Made by a program: the position numbers and the translations under genes. From Dactylis glomerata (taxonomy: Eukaryota; Streptophyta; Magnoliopsida; Poales; Poaceae): a DNA stretch of 64,000 nt. Below the pieces are notes generated by a model. It made no database searches, was not told where the DNA came from, and was given only the letters and a program-made list of their open reading frames with translations. Of the stretch, positions 10,248 to 21,938 are shown one piece after another. The stretch is from assembly GCA_007115705.1 (NCBI GenBank), contig QXEO01000553.1:16042922-16106921 (forward strand), given 5' to 3'. How positions within the stretch are numbered: position 1 is the stretch's first letter; the number at the start of each line of letters is the position of its first letter.

Positions 10248-11891
10248 TGATACGTCTCAAACGTATCCATAATTTTTGATGCTCCATGCTTGTTTTTACA
10301 CCATTTGCTTAGTGTTTCGTTACACTTCGTGGCGTTTTTATGCATTTTCCGGAACTAACCTATTAACGAGATGCCACAGTGGCAGTTCCCTATTTTCTGC
10401 TGTTTTTGTGTTTCAGAAAAGTTACACAGGAAATATTCTCAGAATTGGACGAAACAAAAGCCGAACATCCAGATATTTACCAAAGCTTCCAGAGAACCGA
10501 AGAGGAGACGGAAAGGAGCCACAGGGTGGCCACACCACCAGGGGGCGCGGCCTACCCCTGGCCCACGCCCACCTATGGTGAGGGCCCCCTGGTCCACTTC
10601 TGACGCCGCCCCTTCTCCTATAAAGACCCCCCGACGGGAAAAACCTAAACACCTGATCACTTTTCCAGAAACACATCGCGATCCGCCGCCGTCGTCGACC
10701 CAAGATCGGGAGGGTCCAGAAGCTCTTCCTGGCACCCTGTCGGAGAGGGGAATCACCACCGGAGGTCTTCTTCATCGCCATGCTTGCCTCCGGCGCGATG
10801 AGTGAGTAGTCTGCCTTGGACTATGGGTCCATAGCAGTAGTTAGATGGTTGTCTTCTCCACCATGTGCTTCATGTTTAGATCTTGTGAGCTGCTTTACAT
10901 GATCGAGACTACCTTTATGTAATTCTACATGTTGTGTTTGTTGGGATCCGATGAATATTGGTGTTATGATTGAGTTGATGTGCTGAATATTATCTTATGC
11001 TATCTCTATGTTGTTTATGATCTTGCATGCTCTCTGTTGTTAGTAGCTTTCTTGGCCGAGTAGTTGCTAGTGACTCCAAGAGGGGCTATTTATGCTCGAT
11101 AGTGGGTTCATGCCTCTATTTAATCTGGGGGAGTGACATAAACCTCTAAGGTTGTAGATGTGCTGTTGCTACTAGGGGAAAACAACATTCATATGCTCAA
11201 GGGCATATGCTTTATTTACATTACACACTTTGCTTAATACAGTTATCTGTTGTTCGCAACTTAATACTTGAGGAGTTCTTGGATTGATTCGCCACAAGTG
11301 GATTATTAGTCATAGATGCAGTTGGATGGCGGTCGATGTATCTTGTTGTAATGCCCAGAGTAAATCTCATAGTGATCCTCTTGACATATCACATTGTCTT
11401 TATTCTATCGATTGCCCAACTGTAATTTGTTTACCCAGCATGTGTTATTTTATCTTATAGAGAGACACCACTAGTGAACTGTGGACCCCGGTCCTATTTC
11501 CATTATATTGCTATCACCTGTTTACTTTACTCGCACTGTTTACTTTACTCGCATATTACTATTGCGTTCCACTCGATACGCTCATTCCTTTGCTTCAAGC
11601 AAACCGGTGAGATTGACAACCTCATCGTAAGTTGGGAACAAAGTATTTGGTTGTGTTGTGTGCAGGTTCCGCGTTGCTACTAGTTGAAGACGAGTCAACA
11701 AGAATCATTAACGGCGCCCTTGTTGGAGTGTTAGTAGGCTAGTCAGCATCACCTTCTGGAGTATTGACTTTTTCCTAGACTGACAAACCTTGGTTTCTTA
11801 CTGAGGGAAAAACTTGTTGTTGTGCTCATCACACCTTCCTCTTGGGGTTCCCAACTGGATGGTGAAAAACCATCAACACCGCGCCGCATCA
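10248..11891 (+). mobile_element. Solo LTR of a Sabrina-like (Athila-type) retrotransposon, B family
   Basis: 1644 bp from TGATACGTCTCAAACG to CCGCATCA, flanked by the 5-bp target duplication TGCTA (10243-10247 and 11892-11896). It matches the LTR of element B along its length, including the pre-promoter block near 10500-10620, a TATA-like CTATAAAG near 10618 and the shared string CTTGGGGTTCCCAACTGG near the 3' end. No internal region is present, so it is the product of LTR-LTR recombination. It sits in the 3' LTR of the Angela-like element. Confidence 0.9.
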
Positions 11892-11896
11892 TGCTA

Positions 11897-13119
11897 TAAC
11901 TGTGTCAGTCCGGAAACATCAACACACGTGTGGTATTAAACAACCAGAGTCCCTAGTATGCCTCTATACTAGCTCATTGGTCAACTGATGTTCACTTTCT
12001 GGAACATGTGACAACTACATCAATTGACAATGAGGTTCATGCCATTGTGTAAATGCCATGATGGACATACCCAACATTATTATGTAACACGATCGTGTCA
12101 CAATGTTCATGTTACAATAATAAGAAATGTTGTAACCTAATCCTTAGACCATGAGATCATATTTAATCACTGCTTCCGGAGGAAGCTTTGATAGCATTAA
12201 CCGTCACTCGGTAATACGATGACTGAAAAGGTGTCACTTGGGTTTCCAATGGAGTATGTTGAGGCGTATGCATCAAGAGCAGGATTTGTTCTTCCGCGTG
12301 ACGAAAAGATACTCTGGGCCCACTCGGTGAGATTCATCCAATGTTGCAACATGTGACTAGGTCACGGGGATGAAATATCACGGAACGAGTAAATGGCAAT
12401 GTCGGTAACGAGATTGAACTAGGTATGGAGATACCGATGATCAAACCTCGGACATTGCAAGTATCACAGAAACAAAAGGAATAGGGCACGGTAATGACAA
12501 AGTTCCTTCGTGGGAATACACAGGGATCATCACAGATGTCCAGATTTGATTGATGATCATTTACCGGAGAGGAGTCTCGGTAATATCTGGAGTATTCTCA
12601 AACCATAGGGTAAAATAATTAAAGGTGTGATGACATTAAGATGTTTCTGGAATTGTCAAAGAGTTGACAGGAGGAAACCAGAAAAGTTCAGCGGAGATCC
12701 AAAAGTTGTTCGGAGGGTTCCAGAAGGAGTTTCGGAGCAACGGGGGTTAAATAAATAAGTAATTAATATTAATTAATGGAATTTATATTAAAAATATTGA
12801 TTTATTTAATTAATAAAGTTAGCACACCCTAATGAGCCTCTCCCGAAAAGAAGCCCAATGGGTGGCCGGCCAAGGGAACCCTAGATGGGCCCTAAGGGCC
12901 CCATGCGCCTGGGCAAACCCTAAAGCTAGGGTTTGGGGCGCCCTAGGGCTGCCCCTTCCCATCCTTGGCCACCGGCCTCTCCCAGAATGGATCTGGTAGG
13001 TGGTGGTGCACCAGGAAGATTTGGTGGGGGGTAAGGTCTCCCCCATCAGTCTATATAACCCCCCCCCCCCTAGAGGAGAGTTTGACACAAGTGGATTGAG
13101 GGAGTTCCGAGAAGAGCTC
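11897..13119 (+). repeat. 3' LTR of the Angela-like Copia element, segment 2
   Basis: Continues the Copia LTR after the solo LTR. Typical Angela-like strings are present (CTCTGGGCCCACTCGGT near 12312, GGTAACGAGATTGAAC near 12403, an AT-rich TAATTAATATTAATTAATGG block near 12760). It ends with the promoter part, TATA at 13052 followed by a run of 14 C. Element B is inserted after 13119 and duplicated AGCTC (13115-13119 and 54758-54762). Confidence 0.85.
13052..13058 (+). promoter_or_regulatory. TATA box of the Angela-like LTR
   Basis: CTATATAA just before a run of C, about 65 bp before the insertion point of element B. The second Copia LTR fragment has the same feature at 55272-55278, followed by its own C run. 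Confidence 0.6.
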
Positions 13120-13385
13120 TGATACGTCACAAACGTATCTATAATTTTTGATGCTCCATGCTTGTTTTACACAAATTGCTTTGTATTTTGTTTACACTTC
13201 GTGGCATTTTTACGCATTTTCCGGAACTAACCTATTAATGAGATGCCACAGTGCCAGTTCCTGTTTTATGCTATTTTTGTGTTTCAGAAAAGTTACATAG
13301 GAAATATTCTCGGAATTGGATGAAATGAAAGCCGAAGTTCATATTTACCTGACACGAAGACGGAGTCCAAAGGAGAGACGGAGGG
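13120..13385 (+). repeat. 5' LTR of element B, first segment
   Basis: Starts TGATACGTCACAAACG and aligns with the first 266 bp of the other TGATACGTC LTRs. It is broken after GAGGG (13381-13385), which is repeated at 17721-17725 on the other side of the solo LTR. Confidence 0.85.
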
Positions 13386-14520
13386 TGTAACACCCTACTT
13401 TTTGTAATGCATTTTAAGACCAAGTTAATATTTTATTTAGGGGAAACTAAAACTTTTAGTAAGATTTTGTGTGCTTGTGTGCATGAGTGCTAGGGTTTGA
13501 AAAACCCTTATGAGTGTATGCATCATTTCATGTGCATGTGTGGATTTTCTTTAAAATCTTTTCTTTTTGGTTTTCTTTTTCTCTTTAATTCTAGCAAGCT
13601 TAAGTGACCTAGGAGATTGACTCCAAACATTCCAAACACTTCCCCAAGCTAGAATTTGATTTGCATTTCAAATGTTTGTGTGGTTTGACCTATCATTTCA
13701 TGTGAACTCGGGTAAATCTTTTCTCTCTATCTAATCACTCTCTCAACTCCTTAATCCTCTGATCTTGCTAACACTAGTTAGAACTACCCTAGGAGAGCAC
13801 AAACTAGCCAGCCTAGCTAAATTTCAAATTTGAGAGAGAGAGAGGGAACCCGAGCCCTTGTGCATGCCAAGATCTTGCAAAATCGTTCCTTCTCCCTCCC
13901 ATCTCACCCCACCACTCGCCAGGCGGGTACACTCACCCAGTGGACTGCCCTGCCCCACCTGCCAACCGCAGGGGTAAACCCTAGCCTCCATCATCGACCG
14001 TGCACTGGACAGGGAACCGGGTCGAGCACCTCGAAGCCTGCCCCTTCCCTCTATCCCTCCGACCAAACCAGCGTGAGTAGCAGCCCCCTTGGACCTTGCT
14101 GAGTCCCCAGGCGAGCTCCCTAGCCCGCTCGTGCACCACCGCCACCATTCGACCCCCAACCGACGACGTCCACGTCGCCCCGGCCACGGCCACGCCCCCG
14201 ACACCACGTCCGTTCCGCGTCGCTCTAGTTCACGCGCGTGGAGAGAGGAGGCAGCCAGGAATCTGCTGGCGCACGCTAGCCCTCTCTCTCCCCCTCTAGC
14301 CTCGACACCACGCCGCCCCGAACCGCCACTCACCGATCGAACACCTGCAGGGTGCCATTCTGCCGCAAGCGTGCGCGGGCTAGCCGGCACCTGCAAACAT
14401 CCAAAACCACCGCCCACGCCGTCGACCGAGTCCACACCGCCACCCCCAGCCAATGCAGAGGCTGCACCCCCACTTCCCTCCCTTCTCTTTGCCCTAGCTC
14501 ACCGAGCACCGCCCCAGGGC

Positions 14521-14526
14521 TATAAA
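14521..14526 (+). promoter_or_regulatory. TATA box of the solo chromovirus LTR
   Basis: TATAAAG in CAGGGCTATAAAGCCCGC at the end of a GC-rich stretch, equivalent to the TATA box at 6146 in the related LTR. Confidence 0.65.
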
Positions 14527-15979
14527 GCCCGCACACCCCCTCTTCTCCCGTTTCATTTTGCCAAACCGCTCCACCACCCTCCCACTCACCCACTGGGACG
14601 AGCCAGATCAAGCCAGCTCCTCTCCCAAGCAGAGAAGGAGCTCTGCACCTCCGCCGATACCGAGAAGAAAGGTGGCCACGGCGGCCATTTCTGATCGAAA
14701 CCCTCCGCCATTTTTGACCCCCTCCCTCTCTCTTGCTTAGCCGCACTCACCCGCCATTTTCCCATGACCAGGAGCCCTTGCTCGAGGTCGACGGGAGCTC
14801 ACCGGAGCAGCAGCGGTATGGGAACGATGCGGAGCTTGCACCGACGTCTCTCCGCCGTCCAGATCAAGCCGCAACCACCAAGAGCCCCTCCTCAACACCG
14901 CCGCCGATTCACATCATCGCCAGCCCCTCCGACAAGCCCTAGGTGAGCGCGTGCTTTTTCCCGGCGAGGCCGAGCGGCAGCGCCGCCCGTTTTTGGTCGC
15001 CGGCGCTCGGGACGCGTCCGCGCCATCCGATCTGGATCGGACGGGCGCGTACCGGTTCAGTTAGGCGCCAACGCGGGGAGGCCGCCGATGGGCCGGCCCG
15101 GCTCACCTCCGCAGCAGCCCGGGCTGGATCCCAGCCTGTTCTATTTTTTTTAGAAAATGCTCTGGTAATTTGTTTGTCCTACAAACTTTGAAATTCCATA
15201 AAGTTTGTTCTGTAAATGCAAAAGCTTAGATGAATACCTTTCAAATGGCATAGGTCTCATAATTTTAGAAGCACTGTAGATCAGAAGATAAATAGTGGTG
15301 TGATATTAGCCTATTTTCATACTTAATTGCAAAGCCTGAGTTTTGTGTGCTGTAATTGAGTGAATTCAATTTTCAGTGATAGCTTATTATGAGATCTTGC
15401 TTGACTCACTAGTTTTGCTATTTTAGGACTTATATTTTTACAGTAGTAATCAATATGGCATTGTGTGTATTTAATTTTATGAAAATCATCATTTGCAGTA
15501 GGAATAGAATTTTGAGTTGAATCCAACTTTGTTGGATTGTGTTCTGGAAGAGCTTTCCAGAGCACTTTACCTCATATTTTCTAAAGTTTAGAGAATATCT
15601 GAGGATTATTTTGGTACTCTAGTGTTATTTCCCTATTGTTTAATTCATAGGAAATTAGCCATAAATTGTTTTTCAGTGAATCCAACTTTGTTATGTTCTT
15701 AAGATTGTTGTCAACCTGCAAGTATGCTAGGTGTACTGTTTGATCCATTTGATTGCCTGCATGCTTGATTTGGTTGCTAAGTTGTTGTGATCACTTCAAA
15801 TAAGAAACCCTAGTTTCTAATAGGGATAATTGCTAATTAAGAACCTATAAAATTTTGATTGCTTTCTAAACTTGTTTGCTTCTGATACTCCTTGATGGTG
15901 TGGTATGGAGTGCTGAAATGTTTGTGACTTGTGTATGCTTGTATATTTATTTGTGCGTTGTTATTTTTCCCGGTGATAG

Positions 15980-17453
15980 AATCGAACGAGGAGTGTACCG
16001 AGGAAGGTGAAGTGTACGAGTACCAGGACAAGGAGGACAAGGGACAAGCCAACCAAGGCAAGCCATCTAACTTGATGCATATCTGAATGTCCTATATACA
16101 CATTTGCATGTCTGCTTCTATTTTATTAAAGTGCATGATTTTATATTGCTATAGTCCTTGTAGCAATTAGTTGTTGGCTCAAGCTCCGCGAGTCAAATTG
16201 TTATCATCCATCGAGATGACCCCTTTTTATTACCTATTCTTCACCCCTGCAATAGTGGCTTGTTGATTAGCAACAAAGCCCTTGATAAACCTTCTAGTGG
16301 AGCTAAAACTCTAGGATTGGGAACACTCAAAGAAAGTTTATAAAATGCTTTCAAAAACCTTGGGGTAGTACCTACCCCACTGAAATGTTTTCAAAAAAGG
16401 TTTTGAGCAAATGGAGGATAAAGGAGATGGTGGTTTTCGAATGATATTGGTGATCACTAAGCGTTCGCTCAGAACAATTAACCCGTGCAACCACATTACC
16501 CCGGTATGGGATGGGGCTTAGTCTGAAGTTTATTTGCTTTAGTGCGGGGAGCCTCACACTATATAAGGGTTTGTAGGACCCCGGAATCCGGGTTGCCGCC
16601 AGTTTGTCGGCAATAGTAAATTGGGATCTTTCGGGATTTATCCGGCCGGAAGACACTTGGGTTTCTCCCGCCGTGGCACTGGAACTACGCTCGGCAGAGG
16701 TAGACGGCCAGGGTTTGCCAGGGATGTATACTCCACAGGGCAGGCACCCGTACTAAGGTGGATAGATGGAAGGCTATGATCGATTATCCGAACCCCGCAT
16801 ACTTGTGTATGACGGTCCGTGGTGGTATCCCGATGGATTTATCGGATGGTGTGGGTAAAGTGTACAACCTCTGCAAAGTGTAAATCTATTCAAATAGCCG
16901 AGTCCTCGGTCATGGATGGTTGGGACGACCGTTGCTTAGCCCAATGTCGGTTTTGTTTTCAAAGGATGTTTTCAGAGAAATGGAGAAGGGTGCCGGACGG
17001 GGTACTTGGAGGGTACCGCCGTGGCACGGATATGGTTCGGAGTACTCGTAGGGTACTGCCGAGGAAATGGAGATGGTCATGTGTGATTGACCAGGTCTAT
17101 AAAGAAGGGTGGTCATGTTTGTTTGACCACCGGCTCTTTTCTTGAAAATGAGCTTCCCCCTTTCTTAGAGATTTTACTAAAAATGTTTTACAAAAACTCT
17201 TCTTTAATAAGGATATAGAAATGTCATAAGACATGCTATATCGACACGAGAAAATGACTAGTTAGGGTAAACTAGACTAGAAACCTTCCACCTTGCTACA
17301 GCCAATTTGCATGCCAATCACTTCCTCCTAAATGGTTTGCGAGTACAATTCCAAATGTACTCACGGCTTTGTCCCTGGCTATTAACTTGGCCAGATTATG
17401 GAGAAGACTACGATGATGATGGTGAGGAGTTCGACGATGCCGGTGCGAACTAG
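15980..17453 (+). pseudogene. LTR-embedded exon pair in the solo LTR (15980-16057, 17332-17453)
   Basis: Counterpart of the exon pair at 7316-8513. Exon a (78 bp) follows GGTGATAG and ends CCAAG|GCAAGC, the same GC-type donor. Its phases (2 bases before the first full codon, 1 base at the end) equal those of the 81-bp copy, and the length difference is one codon. Exon b reads in the same frame: motif LCPWLLTWPDYGEDY, then an Asp/Glu-rich tail and TAG at 17451-17453. Several differences between the copies are synonymous (GAC/GAT, GGG/GGA, GTG/GTA). Here the acceptor before exon b reads CCTAA instead of an AG, so this copy may no longer splice; it is also stranded in a solo LTR. Confidence 0.45.
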
Positions 17454-17728
17454 GATCCATCTCCCGGTCAGTCGCCTGTAGGGTAGAGGCACGACACGGG
17501 CTACCGATGCTGCTTTTGATTCCGCTGCTATGTTTAGTGAACTTGCCCTGCGAGGCATTTGAATTCGGCCAAGGGGCCATGTAAGACTATCCGACTTATT
17601 TATGTAATGGATGATGTACTCTGTAATGCCAACTCTGTTATGTGGATTCATGACGGTCTTCCTGGGATCATGAATTGTATGCATAACGGGAATTCCGGGT
17701 GGTAAACCGGGGTCCCCACAGAGGGGAG

Positions 17729-19270
17729 TGATATGTCTCAAACGTATCTATAATTTTTGATGCTCCATGCTTGTTTTTACACCATTTGCCTTGTGTTTCG
17801 TTACACTTCGTGGCGTTTTTATGCAATTTCCAGAACTAACCTATTGACAAGATGCCACAGTGCCAGTTCCCTGTTTCTTGCTATTTTTGTGTTTCAGAAA
17901 AGCTACACAGGAAATATTCTCTGAATTGAACGAAACAAGTTCCAGAAGTCTTATTTTTCCCGAATGACGGACGAGGACCAAACGAGAGCCGGAGGGGGGC
18001 CAGGGGCTGCCCTCACACCAGGGTGGCGTGGCCCAGGCCCTGGCCGCGCCCCCTATGTGTGAGGAGCCCCTGGCAGCCCCCTGACAATGCCCCTTCGCCT
18101 ATATAAAGCCTCGGGACGGAAAACCCTAAAGGAGTCGGCAAAAATTTCCAGAACAGTTCCGCAGCGCCGCCGCCATCGAAGACAAATTTTGGGGGACAAA
18201 AGTCTCTGTTCCGGCACCCTCCCAGGACGGGGAAGTGCCCCCGGAGCCATCTCCATTGGTCTCCATCGCCGTCTCCGCCGTCTCCATCGACCTCACCGCC
18301 ATCTCCATCAACCTTGCTGTCTCCTATGATGAGGAGGGAGTAGTTCTCCCCCGGGGCTGGGAGCTCTACCGGTAGCTATGTGGTTCACCTCTCTCTCCCA
18401 TGATGTGATCTTTATGTGATCGTGAGCTTTGTATCATGTTGAATAAGTAGATGCTACTCTTCTTCATTATGTGTACTCTAGTGTGTTATTAAAGTAATCT
18501 ATTCCTCCTGCCATGGTGTAACGGTGACAGTGCGTGCATCGTGGTGGTACTTGGTCTAGGCTACGATTGTGATCTCTTATGGATTATGAGAATAATTATC
18601 ACTATGATAGTATTGAAGTGATCTATTCCTCCTTTCATGGTGTAATGTTGACAATGTGTGCACCGTGTTAGTACTTGGTCTAAGTTGCAATAATATTTAT
18701 CTTGAGTTGTGATTTGATTTGGATATCTCTATGAGTGGTGTTTGTCAAGTACTTGATGAACTTTGAGGAGTGCTTCGTAGCCCTACGCAATGATTAGTGT
18801 TATTCAATAGGAGAGTAATTCAGAGTACCATAGTGAAGAGAAGTTATTTATTTGTTCAATTATGTTATATTTGTTGGGAGTGTGTCCACTAGTGAAAGTA
18901 TGATCCCTAGGCCTTGTTTCCAAGCTTTGCACACCGTTTACTTCCTATTTTGTTACATGTTTGCTTGCTGCCATTTTTATTTCAGATTGCGTTTACTACT
19001 TATAATCATCACAACTACTTGTATTTCACTATCTCTTTGCCGAATTAGTGCACCTATACATCTGACAAGTGTATTGGGTGTGTTGGGGACACAAGAGACT
19101 TTCTGTATCGTAATTGCAGGGTTGCTTTAGAGGGATAGCTTTGACCTCTTCCTCCCTGAGTTCGATAAACCTTGGGTGATCCACTTAAGGGAAACTTGCT
19201 GCTGCTCTACAAACCTCTGTACTTGGAGGCCCAACACTGTCTACAAGAACAGATGCATGCGTAGACATCA
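17729..19270 (+). repeat. 5' LTR of element A (1542 bp)
   Basis: TGATATGTCTCAAACG to GTAGACATCA. Contains a TATA box (TATATAAAG at 18100-18108) after a GC-rich block. The end is followed by a 10-bp spacer and the primer binding site. Confidence 0.93.
18100..18108 (+). promoter_or_regulatory. TATA box of the element A 5' LTR
   Basis: TATATAAAG in the context TTCGCCTATATAAAGCCTCG. The 3' LTR has the same string near 25244, and the split A-type LTR has the altered TATAAGAAG at the equivalent place (near 52611). Confidence 0.65.
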
Positions 19271-19280
19271 AGCTCTTTTC

Positions 19281-19298
19281 TGGCGCCGTTGCCGGGGA
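19281..19298 (+). other. Primer binding site of element A (tRNA-Asp type)
   Basis: TGGCGCCGTTGCCGGGGA, 10 bp after the 5' LTR. It is the complement of the 3' end of plant tRNA-Asp including CCA, the primer typical of Athila-lineage elements. Element B has the identical 18 bases at 27768. Confidence 0.85.
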
Positions 19299-19411
19299 GG
19301 TAAGGTAAAAGGTACTCGCATCCTCCTGTGTGAGTGCTCGGAGTTATTTCCTTTAGATTGTGCAATTATATCTTTTTGTTTCTTGTTTTTATTTTTCACT
19401 AGTTAGGCTTA

Positions 19412-21938
19412 ATGGAAAATAAAGAGTTCTTTAGTTTTTTTTTCTGAGTTTAGATTTGAAGAGAAAATTGAAAAACCTTTGGAGCTTATTTCGCATAGCA
19501 ATGTTATTAGTACGAATGCTTTGAATACCGTTATTGCTAATGCTATAGAAAAGTCTAAGCTTGGGGAAGCTGGTTTTGTTAAGCATGATATTTTTAGTTC
19601 CCCAGCTTTAGTGGAGAAGGTTTGCCCTGATGATATTTTATCTCCCATATGTGATGTTTCTAATGATGCTTGTGCTCCTCATCCTTTTAAAATACCTATG
19701 AAAATTGTTGACCGTGCTATGAATAACTGCTATTTAGGAGATGGAACTGTCCATCCCGGTGATCATTTGCTCTTTGTACATGAATTATGCGAGTTGTTCC
19801 AGTGTGCATGTATTTCAATGAACCAAGTCAAGAGGAAGCTATTTTCTTTATCACTGAAGGGCAGAGCTGTGGAATGGTATAAAACACTGAAGGATGGCCG
19901 ACCTATTGAGTGGGAGGAAATTGTACCTCTCTTTTATTCTAAATTCTATCCTTCTAGTGAGGTTTATAAAGATAGGAATTACATTTATAATTTTCATCCG
20001 CATGAGGGAGAAAGCATTGCCCAAGCGTGGGGAAGATTGAAGTTACTAATGCACAAATGTCCTATTCATGATCTTCCCCGTAATATTGTTATTAATAATT
20101 TTTATGCAAGGCTTTCAGGATATTACAAGGACTATCTAGATGCATGCTTTGATGGGTCTTTCACAAGCAAGGATGTCGACACCAAGTGGGGTCTTCTTGA
20201 AACAATTCAAAACAATATTGAAGGTTGGGATAGCGACAAAGGTAAAGGATCAGGTATGAATTACGAGTTTGATTGCATTAAGTCTTTCGCTGAAACTGCT
20301 GATTTTCAAGAGCTTAGTGCTAAGTATGGTATTGATCCTCAAATTATGATTGATTGTTTTAAAACCTTTGCTTCTCATATTAATGTTCCTAAAGGAAATT
20401 GGGACGTGTATCATGAACCTTTTAAGGAAACTTGCATAGAAAGTGATATTGTTGTTGATGATTGCAATAAACATGCTCGAACTTCTGAAAGTCCTATTTC
20501 CTATAAGCATGTTAATTTTTGTGGAGTACATAGACCTTGTGAACAGAGTCACAACAAGGAATATTATTGCATCACCCACGGGAATGAAGAAACCAATGTG
20601 TGGCTCAGGGATCTAGATGAGCTTGGTGAAAGGGTTTGTGAGCTTTATCCTTTTCTTTGTGAACTTTGCGATAAAACGGGTCACTTTAATTTTCAATGCC
20701 CAATTAATCGAATGAGTACCACAAATTTGTATTGTGATGATAAGATTACTCTCAATCAGTATGATGAGCTTACTTTGTTTTTGAATTGTGAAGAGATATT
20801 TAGAAAGATTTCTTTGGTTGATATGAGAGATGTTGATATTAATAGCACCCTTCGTGGTTGTCGTCTCTATTGTGCTAAAGATTGCCTCGCAAATTCTTAC
20901 ATACAAAATCTTATAAAACATGATGTTTTGCCAAGCTATGACAGGACTAATAGATATTTCTATCTTATTAATAGAGAGGAGGAATCCTCCAAAGTTTCTT
21001 CAGTTGTTTCTGTCAGTAAACCAGATTATGTGGAGAAGATGCCTTTCCCTCCTAAAGAATATGTGGAGAAGATGCCCGTCAAGTCTCTCCCTCCTAAAGG
21101 AGAGAGTAAGAAGAGTATGAAGAAGAAGAAGAAGAAGAGGAGCAAAAGGCGAGAGGACACGGTACCTTCCCCTAAGCGTTATGATCCTGCTATAAATTAT
21201 GATAATTCTGATTGGGATGATGTTCTCATGCCTGTTACCTATGTTAGTGATCATGATTGGCAAAAGCACTCTACTTTTGATATTGAAAATCTTTTTGGTA
21301 TAAATTCTAAGGTTAATAATTGTTGTACCATTAGTACTATCCATGTTCCTTCTCATGATGATATGTTTGATGAATATGCTTTGCGAAATAGTTGTTCTCT
21401 AGCTTGTGATGATACTGAACCTCTAGTCTATGATGGTTAGAATGATGAGTATAATGTTTTCAGTTCACCTACTTTTGAGGAGAAAATTAGTTATGATTAC
21501 AATATGCCTCATGTTTTTGATGATTATGGTGATGAGAATAATTATTCTGTTGAATCTGCTCCTACTACTATTGTTCATGTGGGGAGTATTAATTCTTTTA
21601 TGCATGTGGCTCATGATAGAGATCCTTTATGTGATAGTTATATTGTTAGTTCTATTCATGATGCTACTAAAAGTTATTATGAGAGAGGGAAACATGGTTT
21701 GATGGATCTCAACAATATTGAGTTTCCCCTCTTTATGTTGCAATCTTTGAAGTTGTACTTGTTTTGCCTTCCTATGCTTTTTGCTTTGCGCTTTCATGAC
21801 TTCTCTCTTTACAAGACTACTTTTCATAGGAAGTGGTTTAGATTTAAATATTTTTCATATTTGCTTTTTGATGCTCTCTTTTGCTTTAAGTTCCTATATA
21901 GCGCCTTTGCCTTAAGCTCTTCCATGGCGCCTACATGA
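19412..21938 (+). pseudogene. Gag of element A, broken by a T-run frameshift and a TAG
   Basis: An ATG at 19412 opens a frame that is lost in a run of nine T (19435-19443); the main frame runs on to a TAG at 21438-21440 and continues open to 21938. Across these breaks it reads as one Gag of about 840 codons. The capsid region is recognisable at about 19780-20230 (motifs LFSLSLKGRAVEWY, GESIAQAWGRL), a CCHC knuckle CELCDKTGHFNFQC at 20659-20700, and a lysine-rich stretch near 21106-21156 coded by a run of AAG. The Gag would package the element RNA. TAG in place of CAG fits cytosine deamination; the T run could also be a sequencing slip. No pol follows. Confidence 0.8.

Larger units (their letters stand above)
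13386..17720 (+). mobile_element. Solo LTR of a Tekay-type chromovirus (4335 bp)
   Basis: From TGTAACACCC to GGTCCCCACA, flanked by the direct repeat GAGGG (13381-13385 and 17721-17725). It is a diverged relative of the 3' LTR at 5191-8757: it has TATAAAG at 14521, a GTGAGC donor at 14943, the conserved block CCAACCAAGGCAAGCCATCT (16049-16068) and the Trp-rich exon near 17332-17453. No primer site, coding region or second LTR is present, so it is a recombined solo LTR. The segment 13830-15130 is GC-rich (promoter and leader) and the rest AT-rich, as in its relative. Confidence 0.92.

Noticed and set aside
10371..10805. Overlapping open frames in the solo Sabrina-like LTR
   Set aside because: GC-rich promoter segment of the LTR; equivalent frames in the related LTRs are broken and not conserved in phase.
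13824..14942. Long GC-rich open frames on both strands (up to 209 codons)
   Set aside because: They overlap the promoter and leader of the solo chromovirus LTR, overlap each other in several frames, and show no domain; this is a composition effect.
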